NCBI GenBank assembly: GCA_022361135.1
Contig: JAKSBM010000676.1
Coordinates: 1 to 5,663, forward strand
Source: Desulfobacterales bacterium
Lineage (GTDB): Bacteria > Desulfobacterota > Desulfobacteria > Desulfobacterales > Desulfobacteraceae
Reading direction: 5' to 3'
DNA length: 5,663 nt
The notes beneath the pieces are model-generated. The model was not told where the DNA came from. It worked only from the letters and a program-made list of their open reading frames with translations, and searched no databases. Positions 1 through 5,336 of the stretch are shown in pieces (the stretch's first letter is position 1; every line of letters starts with the position of its first letter). The position numbers and the translations under genes are program-made.

Positions 1-108
1 ATGATTCCGTAATCCGAGTCTGTTCGGGGCAACACATTCTGATAAAACCAAATCATTACACCTGCATGGTTAAGAAATCCATGAAACCAGCAGAAATCAA
101 ATGCCCCC

Positions 109-1299
109 TTAAATCCGAAACAAAGTATTCTCCGTCTTACTCAGGAACCGCGACCCGGTTTCCGTAACCTGGATCACACTCTCAATGCCGGCGGCATATT
201 GATCCGGAAAAATACACTTGGGCTCCACGGCAAAAACCATCCCCGGTTCCAGGCATTGGTCCCGCCCCGGGGCCAGCATGGGATTTTCCACCAATTCCAC
301 CCCAATGCCATGGCCCACAAACCGGGATTTCATCCCGGGCAGCCCCAGAAAGGAGTCTTCCAACCCCAGGACCGAAGCCTGGTCCATGGCCGCTTCAAAC
401 ACCTGGCCCAGGGGCAGCCCCGGCGCCATGCGCTCCCGGATAAGATGGAGGATGTCAATGCACTTCTCCCCCGCATCCACGGCCACGTCATCCACCCGGC
501 CCAACAGGAGCATGCGGGACTCGTCCATGTGATAGCCATGGACCATGGTGGCCAAGTCCATGAGCACGGGCTCATTTTCCCGGATGATGCGCGGCCCGGC
601 ACCATAGGGATAGGCAATGCAGGGCCCGGTGCCGCAAACCGGTGAATCCAGCGCCCCGGGCAATCCGCCGCTGGCCCCGGCCATGAGGTGGGCAAAAAAT
701 CCTTCGGACCGATAATGGCGCATCTGGATCCGACCGGAATGGCCCAAGGTCCGGGCATATGCCTCCACCCGACCGCAGAAGGCGGACTCCGATTCACCGG
801 GCCGGATCTCCGCCGCCATGAAATTGAAAATTTGGGAGGAAATGGCCGCCACCTCTTCCATGCGGGCAAGCTCCCAGGGGGATTTGCAACTCCGACAGGC
901 TTGGATGGCCGGGGTCACATCCTTCAGCCCCACCCCGGGGAAAAGGGTCTGGAAAAATTGATAGTCCCGCACCGGAACCACATCACAGGCCAGCCCCAGG
1001 TTTTCGGGCAGCCCCCCCTGGATATCCCGAATGCGGTCGGGGATCTCCCGGATGGAACCCAATGGAATAATCTGGCCCAGGGGGGATTCCACCCGGGCCC
1101 GGGGCAGGTACCGCTTCACCAGCAAAAGGGGATCGTGGCCCGGCCGCACCCAGAGGTAGGCATCCTGGGCCGTGCCGCTGAAATAAAACAGGTCGGGCTT
1201 ATGGGTGATCAGGGCACTGGAAAGCCCGGCCCCATCCATGGCGGTTTTCAAACGGTCAATTCTGGCAGTGATTTCAGATTCAGGCAGCGATTCAAACAC
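109..1299 (-). CDS. M24 family metallopeptidase (Xaa-Pro aminopeptidase / creatinase-like)
   Basis: Predicted cytoplasmic metallopeptidase of the pita-bread fold, probably removing the N-terminal residue from Xaa-Pro peptides or splitting a dipeptide. It has 396 residues, a normal length for two-domain aminopeptidase P-like proteins. Residues 1-130 resemble the creatinase N-terminal domain (ITHKPDLFYFSG near 31-42), and 140-396 are the catalytic M24 domain. All five expected dinuclear metal ligands are visible: D248 (LMDLA), D259 (HMDESR), H330 (GHGIG), E359 (AVEP) and E373 (GIES). An active enzyme is therefore likely. There is no signal peptide or membrane segment. The start is GTG at 1299, because AAGGA sits 7 nt upstream (complement of 1307-1311); no in-frame ATG has such a site. 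The gene is divergent from a FadR-type regulator that may control it. The family also includes creatinases and non-peptidase members, so the substrate is unknown. Confidence in the family is high; substrate specificity cannot be read from the sequence. Confidence 0.93.
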   Translation of the reverse strand: MFESLPESEITARIDRLKTAMDGAGLSSALITHKPDLFYFSGTAQDAYLWVRPGHDPLLLVKRYLPRARVESPLGQIIPLGSIREIPDRIRDIQGGLPENLGLACDVVPVRDYQFFQTLFPGVGLKDVTPAIQACRSCKSPWELARMEEVAAISSQIFNFMAAEIRPGESESAFCGRVEAYARTLGHSGRIQMRHYRSEGFFAHLMAGASGGLPGALDSPVCGTGPCIAYPYGAGPRIIRENEPVLMDLATMVHGYHMDESRMLLLGRVDDVAVDAGEKCIDILHLIRERMAPGLPLGQVFEAAMDQASVLGLEDSFLGLPGMKSRFVGHGIGVELVENPMLAPGRDQCLEPGMVFAVEPKCIFPDQYAAGIESVIQVTETGSRFLSKTENTLFRI

Positions 1300-1347
1300 A
1301 GTCCCATCCTTGATTCATAGGGTTAATCAGAGCAAAGGCCCGGCCCC

Positions 1348-1376
1348 ACTCTATGCCAAGGCTCTTCGGAATTCAA
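1348..1376 (-). promoter_or_regulatory. Candidate sigma-70 promoter of the M24 peptidase gene
   Basis: On the minus strand a -35-like TTGAAT (complement of 1371-1376) is followed after 17 bp by a -10-like TAGAGT (complement of 1348-1353). Each hexamer matches the consensus at 4 of 6 positions. Transcription would start near 1341, giving a leader of about 40 nt that contains the AAGGA ribosome-binding site. Spacing is ideal but the hexamers are only moderate matches, so this is a candidate only. Confidence 0.4.
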
Positions 1377-1420
1377 GCCGCCGGCCCCCGCCCGTGGAAA
1401 AAAGAAAATATACAAAATCC

Positions 1421-1449
1421 TTGATATTCCCCCCGGCTTGATCAATATT
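1421..1449 (+). promoter_or_regulatory. Candidate sigma-70 promoter of the GntR regulator gene
   Basis: TTGATA (1421-1426) and AATATT (1444-1449) are separated by 17 bp. A start near 1456 would give a leader of about 60 nt before the ATG at 1516. A second pair, TTGATC (1438-1443) and TTAAAT (1460-1465) with a 16-bp spacer, overlaps it and cannot be excluded. Both run through the AT-rich palindromic tract at 1438-1468, so a protein bound there would block initiation. Confidence 0.4.
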
Positions 1450-1468
1450 AATTATTTAATTAAATCAA
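1438..1468. promoter_or_regulatory. AT-rich palindromic tract, candidate operator between divergent genes
   Basis: This 31-bp tract is strikingly AT-rich against GC-rich surroundings. It contains the perfect 8-bp palindrome TTGATCAA (1438-1445) and the perfect 12-bp palindrome ATTTAATTAAAT (1454-1465). TTGAT at its left end and ATCAA at 1464-1468 form inverted ends. It overlaps the candidate promoter of the GntR gene and lies upstream of the M24 gene's promoter, so it could be the regulator's operator. It does not show the TGGTnnnACCA-like pattern known for FadR/LldR-type regulators, and AT-rich promoter DNA forms such palindromes easily, so the assignment is weak. Confidence 0.35.
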
Positions 1469-1515
1469 ACTTAACCCCCCAGTGGAGAGCCGTCCCCAGC
1501 AGCTAGTTTACAACC

Positions 1516-2226
1516 ATGACCATACCCTTAAAACCCATTAAACCCAAACGCATTTCCGACCAGGTTCTGGACCAGATCCGGGAACTCATCTTCCGGGGTA
1601 AACTCAAACCCGGAGAAAAGCTCATGACCGAGCGGGAGTTGGCCCAGGCCATGGGGGTCAGCCGCACCACCATCCGGGATGCCATCCAGCGACTGGTGGC
1701 CATGGGACTCATTGTCCAACGCCAGGGACAGGGCACCTTTGTCCGCGCCTATGACGAACAGATGGAAAACCCCATTGTCAAGGCCATGGAAGCCCAGGAC
1801 GCCTCCATTGAAGACCTCCTGGAAGTCCGCATGGGACTGGAATGCAATGCCGCCTCCCTGGCCGCCCTGAGGGCCGACGAATCCGACATCAATGCCATGA
1901 CCCAGTCCATCCTGGAGATGCGGGAAGAGGTGGACTCCGGCCGCCTGGGCACCGTGGCCGACACCGCCTTTCACATGGCCATTGCCTATGCAGCCAAGAA
2001 TCCCCTGCACATCCTCATCATGCGGAATTTCTATGATTACCTATTCCACGGGATCCGGGAAAATCTGAAATCCCTATACGAAAATCCCGCCAACATCGAT
2101 ATTATCCTCACCCAGCACCAGGGCATCCTGGAGGCCATCATCGGCCGGAATCCGGACAAGGCATTTTCCTCCATGCAGACCCATATCCGCTTTGTCATGG
2201 ATTTTTTTCGCCAATTGAAACAATAA
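1516..2226 (+). CDS. FadR-subfamily GntR transcriptional regulator (FCD domain)
   Basis: DNA-binding regulator of 236 residues, the usual length for the FadR/LldR/PdhR group. Residues 10-77 form the GntR winged helix-turn-helix, with the typical LKPGEKLMTERELAQAMGVS run at 30-49, then RTTIRDAIQRL, and a wing ending in GQGTFV. Residues 95-232 form an all-helical FCD ligand-binding domain. D149, H153, H201 and H223 match the expected metal site that usually helps bind a carboxylate effector such as lactate, pyruvate or another organic acid; the actual effector is not readable. An in-frame TAG stop 12 nt upstream makes ATG 1516 the first possible start, although no Shine-Dalgarno sequence precedes it. 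The gene is divergent from the M24 peptidase and 77 bp upstream of the HD-GYP regulator, with no terminator between. Control of the peptidase and autoregulation are inferred from arrangement only. Confidence 0.95.
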   Translation: MTIPLKPIKPKRISDQVLDQIRELIFRGKLKPGEKLMTERELAQAMGVSRTTIRDAIQRLVAMGLIVQRQGQGTFVRAYDEQMENPIVKAMEAQDASIEDLLEVRMGLECNAASLAALRADESDINAMTQSILEMREEVDSGRLGTVADTAFHMAIAYAAKNPLHILIMRNFYDYLFHGIRENLKSLYENPANIDIILTQHQGILEAIIGRNPDKAFSSMQTHIRFVMDFFRQLKQ

Positions 2227-2233
2227 GTTCCCC

Positions 2234-2263
2234 TTGACACTGGCGGTTAAGGGTCCGTATTCT
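2234..2263 (+). promoter_or_regulatory. Candidate sigma-70 promoter of the HD-GYP regulator gene
   Basis: A consensus -35 TTGACA (2234-2239) lies eight bases after the GntR stop codon, followed after 18 bp by TATTCT (2258-2263; 4 of 6 matches to the -10). Transcription would start near 2270, about 34 nt before ATG 2304. A 6-bp inverted repeat (AAGGGT 2249-2254, ACCCTT 2276-2281) flanks the presumed start site; it is too short to assign a role. Read-through from the GntR gene is also possible. Confidence 0.5.
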
Positions 2264-2303
2264 AAAGATTCATCAACCCTTTCCATGAGTACGGGCAAAC
2301 CCC

Positions 2304-3383
2304 ATGATTTCAAGTGTGGCCGAAACATTAACCGGCCGGATCCTCATTGCAGATGACGATCCCGCCATACGGAGTCTGTTCAAGCGGGCCATGGAGGCCG
2401 CCGGGCACGATTGCGTGGAAGCCCGGGATGCGGCCCAGGCCTTGGAGGAACTGGCCCGGGGGAATTACGATGTGGTGGTCACCGACATCAACATGCCCCG
2501 GATGACCGGCCTGGAGCTGGCCGTGAAGGTCCTGGACCAAAGCGACAGCGACATCATCGTCATCACCGGCGAGGCCCAGGATTACCACTACGACGAAATC
2601 ATCACCATCGGAGCCAGTGATTTTGTGGCCAAGCCCTTTTCCGTCAATGAAATCATCCTCAGGGTCCAACGGGTGCTCCGGGAACGGGCCCTCAAGGCCC
2701 AGACCCGCAAATCCCACCAGGAGTTGAAGCAGGCCTACATCGACTCCATACACCGCCTGGTCATGGCCGCCGAATTCAAAGACGAAGAAACCGGGGACCA
2801 CATCATCCGCATCGGGGCCTATGCCTCGGCCATGGCCCGGAAACTGGGCATGGACGACAGCTATGGGGAAAACATTCAATATGCCGCTCCCATGCACGAT
2901 GTGGGAAAAATCGGCATACCGGACCGCATTCTCCTGAAACCGGGAAAATTAAATAACGAGGAATGGACCGTCATGAAGCGCCACACCCTCATCGGGGCCC
3001 AGCTCCTCTCCAATTCCAAGTCCAAAATCCTTCAAATGGCCGAAGAAATCGCCCTCACCCACCACGAACGGTTCAATGGAAAGGGATACCCCCACGGCAA
3101 GGCCGGAGAGGCCATCCCCCTGTGCGGACGCATCGTGGCCATTGCCGACACCTTTGATGCCCTCACCTCCAAACGGCCCTACAAGGCCCCCTACCCTCCG
3201 GAAATCGTCTATGACATCCTCAAACGACAGCGGGGGGAACATTTTGACCCCCAGGTCACCGATCTCTTCCTGAAGAACTTTGACCAATTCCTGGCCATCC
3301 GCGAGGCTTCAGGCCCCATCCAGGCCATTGGCATGGAAGATTTCCAGCTCAGCGAACGGGATAAAATCCGCATCCGCACCTGA
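2304..3383 (+). CDS. Response regulator with HD-GYP domain, predicted cyclic-di-GMP phosphodiesterase (RpfG-like)
   Basis: Two-domain cytoplasmic signalling protein of 359 residues. The receiver domain (about 11-128) has acidic-pocket residues D17-D18, phospho-acceptor D61 in VVVTDINMP, T88 and K110 in AKPF, so it looks phosphorylatable. A charged helical linker (about 122-150) joins it to the HD-GYP domain (about 150-330). That domain has H166, the HD pair H198-D199 in MHDVGKIGIPDRIL, H227, HHERFNGKGYP at 253-263 and D282 in IADTFDALTS. These are the metal- and GYP-loop residues expected of an active enzyme that hydrolyses c-di-GMP, lowering its level and affecting biofilm or motility. The GYP motif has N258 where Asp is commonest, a variant I regard as tolerated. 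An in-frame TGA at 2286 makes ATG 2304 the first possible start; no Shine-Dalgarno is visible. No cognate histidine kinase is in the window. Enzymatic activity is inferred from motifs. Confidence 0.95.
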   Translation: MISSVAETLTGRILIADDDPAIRSLFKRAMEAAGHDCVEARDAAQALEELARGNYDVVVTDINMPRMTGLELAVKVLDQSDSDIIVITGEAQDYHYDEIITIGASDFVAKPFSVNEIILRVQRVLRERALKAQTRKSHQELKQAYIDSIHRLVMAAEFKDEETGDHIIRIGAYASAMARKLGMDDSYGENIQYAAPMHDVGKIGIPDRILLKPGKLNNEEWTVMKRHTLIGAQLLSNSKSKILQMAEEIALTHHERFNGKGYPHGKAGEAIPLCGRIVAIADTFDALTSKRPYKAPYPPEIVYDILKRQRGEHFDPQVTDLFLKNFDQFLAIREASGPIQAIGMEDFQLSERDKIRIRT

Positions 3384-3389
3384 AAAATC

Positions 3390-3411
3390 AGCCCGGGTCT
3401 CCGGGTTTTTC
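3390..3411 (+). terminator. Intrinsic terminator after the HD-GYP regulator
   Basis: Seven bases beyond the stop codon, CCCGG (3392-3396) pairs with CCGGG (3401-3405) around a GTCT loop. The stem extends outward by G-U and A-U pairs and is followed directly by TTTTT. An AAAAA run at 3383-3387 lies on the upstream side. The stem is short but GC-only, with an immediate U tract. It insulates the next gene's promoter, which starts at 3414. Confidence 0.75.
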
Positions 3412-3413
3412 AA

Positions 3414-3441
3414 TTGACAATCCCCAACCACCCCTTATAGT
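3414..3441 (+). promoter_or_regulatory. Sigma-70 promoter of the cyclophilin gene
   Basis: Perfect -35 TTGACA (3414-3419), a 16-bp spacer, then TATAGT (3436-3441), one mismatch from TATAAT. This is the best promoter match in the window. It sits just after the terminator of the preceding gene, so the cyclophilin is probably expressed independently and strongly. Transcription would start near 3448, leaving a leader of about 38 nt. Confidence 0.7.
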
Positions 3442-3442
3442 T

Positions 3443-3471
3443 TGATTAATTTTTTTTTATTGGATTAATCA
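3443..3471 (+). repeat. Inverted repeat in the cyclophilin leader
   Basis: TGATTAAT (3443-3450) and ATTAATCA (3464-3471) are exact 8-bp inverted repeats separated by a T-rich 13-nt spacer. The left arm spans the predicted transcription start; the right arm ends 2 nt before the Shine-Dalgarno sequence. It could be a protein-binding site or, if transcription starts at or before the left arm, a weak AU-rich hairpin near the ribosome-binding site. AU-only arms would make a weak RNA stem, so a role is unproven. Confidence 0.4.
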
Positions 3472-3473
3472 TG

Positions 3474-3479
3474 AAGGAG
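3474..3479 (+). promoter_or_regulatory. Shine-Dalgarno site that fixes the cyclophilin start
   Basis: AAGGAG lies 6 nt before ATG 3486, which is ideal spacing. A longer in-frame reading from ATG 3471 would place this site inside the coding sequence and has no ribosome-binding site of its own. The downstream ATG is therefore chosen. Confidence 0.85.
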
Positions 3480-3485
3480 ATTCTG

Positions 3486-4016
<531 letters not shown>

Positions 4017-4062
4017 GGCATAGCGACGGATATTTGGGGGAAACCCTTCCCTTAAAAATATT

Positions 4063-4095
4063 AAAGCCGGATGAATTTTCATCCGGCTTTATCTG
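4063..4095. terminator. Intrinsic terminator, probably bidirectional
   Basis: A perfect 11-bp stem, AAAGCCGGATG (4063-4073) with CATCCGGCTTT (4080-4090), encloses a 6-nt AATTTT loop. On the plus strand it is followed by a U-rich stretch running to TTTTT at 4096-4100. On the minus strand it is followed by AATATTTTTAA. It lies 46 bp after the cyclophilin stop and 30 bp after the stop of the convergent minus-strand gene, so one hairpin can terminate both. Confidence 0.9.
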
Positions 4096-4120
4096 TTTTT
4101 GAATGGAGGATCCCGTCGAT

Positions 4121-4504
4121 CTATTCCAAATCGATATAAAGGGGAATCACGTGGAGGGTATGGCTATCTTCCTCTGTGGCGCCCAATTGCCAGTCCTTGA
4201 CCGGCACACCGGCATCTTTAATGGCCTGAATCATCCCCTTGAGATTGATCAGGGGGTGTCGCATGAACACCGTGGGCAAACCATAGGTCAGGCTGCAGAC
4301 CAGGCATTTTCCGGGACGCTGGGCCAGGTTGAAGGCCAGGACCACCCGATCTGGATTTCCAGACAGAAATTCCAGGCGAATGTCATAGGCACCTTCCGAG
4401 GCATCGCCGTACAATGCCTCGAAAAACTGATCGCTCTTCTCCGGCGGCAGGAGTTCGTCGCAAAACTCCTGGGTAAAAATGGCTTGTAATTCAGCTTGAT
4501 TCAT
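4121..4504 (-). CDS. Conserved-looking small protein of unknown function with a CxxC pair
   Basis: Soluble acidic protein of 127 residues with no signal peptide or membrane segment. The N-terminal third (about 1-40) is probably helical and ends in FFEALYGDASEGAYDI. The middle has alternating hydrophobics (RLEFLSG, RVVLAFNL) suggesting beta strands, then GKCLVC with C67 and C70, then LTYGLPTVFMRHPLINLKG. The C-terminus, LHVIPLYIDL, is strand-like. It resembles hypothetical proteins from Desulfobacteraceae that, as I recall, sometimes carry the spurious name 'pancreas/duodenum homeobox protein 1'; no homeodomain is visible and that name should not be used. The start ATG 4504 is preferred over an in-frame TTG at 4516: AAGGA (complement of 4517-4521) directly abuts the TTG, while GGA lies 7 nt before the ATG. 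It is divergent from the glycosyltransferase and convergent with the cyclophilin. With only two cysteines, metal or redox function is speculative. Confidence 0.85.
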   Translation of the reverse strand: MNQAELQAIFTQEFCDELLPPEKSDQFFEALYGDASEGAYDIRLEFLSGNPDRVVLAFNLAQRPGKCLVCSLTYGLPTVFMRHPLINLKGMIQAIKDAGVPVKDWQLGATEEDSHTLHVIPLYIDLE

Positions 4505-4552
4505 TCTGAGTTCCAATCCTTATTTAATAATGTCTTGTTCCAACAGTGCCCC

Positions 4553-4567
4553 ACTTTTAGTAAAAGT
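4553..4567. promoter_or_regulatory. 15-bp palindrome, candidate operator
   Basis: ACTTTTAGTAAAAGT is a palindrome with 7-bp perfect arms around a single central base. It covers the -10 hexamer of the candidate promoter of the CxxC gene and lies between two divergent genes, so a repressor-binding role is plausible. No regulator gene is adjacent, and the identity of any binding protein is unknown. Confidence 0.4.
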
Positions 4568-4582
4568 CCCCCAGAAAATCAA
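4554..4582 (-). promoter_or_regulatory. Candidate sigma-70 promoter of the CxxC protein gene
   Basis: On the minus strand TTGATT (complement of 4577-4582) is followed after 17 bp by TAAAAG (complement of 4554-4559), each matching the consensus at 4 of 6 positions. The start would be near 4547, about 43 nt before ATG 4504. The -10 is embedded in the 4553-4567 palindrome. Confidence 0.4.
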
Positions 4583-4602
4583 GGTTAAAAACCCCGCCTG
4601 GA

Positions 4603-4632
4603 TTGTCCCTTACCTGCGTCCTGTGATATGAA
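4603..4632 (+). promoter_or_regulatory. Candidate promoter of the glycosyltransferase, placed for a leaderless transcript
   Basis: TTGTCC (4603-4608) and TATGAA (4627-4632) are 18 bp apart, each a 4 of 6 match. The predicted start, near 4639, coincides with the ATG at 4638, which has no Shine-Dalgarno sequence. Leaderless translation would explain both facts, but the hexamers are weak and another promoter further upstream is possible. Confidence 0.3.
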
Positions 4633-4637
4633 ACAAC

Positions 4638-5336
4638 ATGGCTGCCACTCTATCCATCATCATCCCGGTTTACCGTGAAGGTCGGCGCATACAAAAATGC
4701 ATCAACCGGCTTGAATCACTTGATTTTCCATGGCCGGTGGAAATCATCATTGCCGATGGAGAACCGGAAATGACCACCTGTAAAAAGCTGGTCCCAGGGA
4801 GCCGCATCCCCGTCATATCCCTCTCCGCCTCCCGGGGACGGGGCCCCCAACTCAACGCCGGTGCCGGAAGGGCCACAGGAAAGGTTTTACTCTTTCTCCA
4901 TGTGGATACCCGGCTGGATCAACGGGGGGTCGACCTTCTATCCCGCACCCTGGACGCCCAAAATGCCCCCTGGTTCTGCGGCGCCTTTGACCTGGCCATT
5001 GATTCGCCCCGTCGCCCCTTCAGATGCATTGAACAACTGGCATCCCTTCGATCCCGTCTCACCCGGCTTCCCTATGGCGACCAGGCCATTTTCGTCTCCA
5101 GCGCCCTTTTCAAATTCGTCAACGGCTTTCCCGACTACCCCATCATGGAAGATGTGGCCCTGATGCAACGCATCAAACGCACACGGATACGTCCCATTTT
5201 CATTCCCCACCGGGTGGTCACCTCGGCCCGGCGCTGGCAAAAGCAAGGGCTGATTTACACCACAATAAGAAACTGGACCCTCATCCTCCTTTACCTGGTG
5301 GGTGTTCACCCCCGGCGCTTGAACCGCTTTTATTGA
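4638..5336 (+). CDS. Family 2 glycosyltransferase, TIGR04283 type (transferase 2, rSAM/selenodomain-associated)
   Basis: GT-A fold nucleotide-sugar transferase of 232 residues, the full length for this compact subfamily. The N-terminus, LSIIIPVYREG (5-15), begins the nucleotide-binding fold. D40 in IIADGE contacts the nucleotide in relatives. GRGPQLNAGAGRATGKVLLFLHVDT (67-91) contains the DxD-equivalent HVD with D90. Further subfamily signatures are PYGDQAIFV (145-153), GFPDYPIMEDV (163-173) with acidic E171-D172, TSARRW (195-200) and the C-terminal NWTLILLYLVGVHPRRLNRFY. A hydrophobic stretch at about 214-223 is too short for a clear membrane anchor, so the protein is probably cytoplasmic or peripheral. 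An in-frame TGA at 4629 pins the start to ATG 4638. Family members are often next to a second transferase (TIGR04282/DUF2064) or radical SAM genes; neither is in this window. Donor and acceptor are unknown. Confidence 0.92.
   Translation: MAATLSIIIPVYREGRRIQKCINRLESLDFPWPVEIIIADGEPEMTTCKKLVPGSRIPVISLSASRGRGPQLNAGAGRATGKVLLFLHVDTRLDQRGVDLLSRTLDAQNAPWFCGAFDLAIDSPRRPFRCIEQLASLRSRLTRLPYGDQAIFVSSALFKFVNGFPDYPIMEDVALMQRIKRTRIRPIFIPHRVVTSARRWQKQGLIYTTIRNWTLILLYLVGVHPRRLNRFY

Noticed and set aside
65..83. CATGG/CCATG inverted repeat downstream of the M24 stop, as a terminator.
   Set aside because: The stem is only 5 bp with a 9-nt loop and no U tract follows on the minus strand. No convincing terminator for this gene is within the window.
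3..167. Plus-strand frame open from the left edge to a TAA at 165-167, reading through the end of the M24 gene.
   Set aside because: Its last third is antisense to the well-supported M24 coding sequence, its residues look unlike a protein end, and no family is recognisable. The first 108 bases are treated as non-coding.
1292..1318. Minus-strand mini-ORF MNQGWDCV overlapping the GTG start of the M24 gene, as a leader peptide.
   Set aside because: It has no ribosome-binding site of its own and no run of regulatory codons. The AAGGA inside it serves the GTG start. Chance is the simpler explanation.
199..1320. Long plus-strand open frames opposite the M24 gene (199-645 and 688-1320).
   Set aside because: They are shadows of the minus-strand gene, which has all five metal ligands and a Shine-Dalgarno site. 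The shadow proteins are rich in Gly, Pro and His, with no recognisable domains.
1332..1359. Minus-strand TTGGCA followed by TTTGC, resembling a sigma-54 promoter.
   Set aside because: The GG and GC elements are about 22 bp apart instead of the required 10 bp, and the regulator present is not a sigma-54 activator.
1528..2010. Minus-strand open frame of 160 codons opposite the GntR gene.
   Set aside because: It is a shadow frame rich in Gly and His. The plus strand encodes an intact wHTH and FCD protein.
3471..3485. ATG 3471 as the cyclophilin start.
   Set aside because: The AAGGAG ribosome-binding site lies inside this five-codon extension and is perfectly spaced for ATG 3486.
4103..4489. 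Plus-strand open frame of 128 codons opposite the CxxC gene.
   Set aside because: It has no Shine-Dalgarno site and starts just after the terminator hairpin. The minus-strand product has better amino-acid composition and a promoter candidate, and its strand has clear C/G third-position bias. Some doubt remains because the minus-strand family is uncharacterised.
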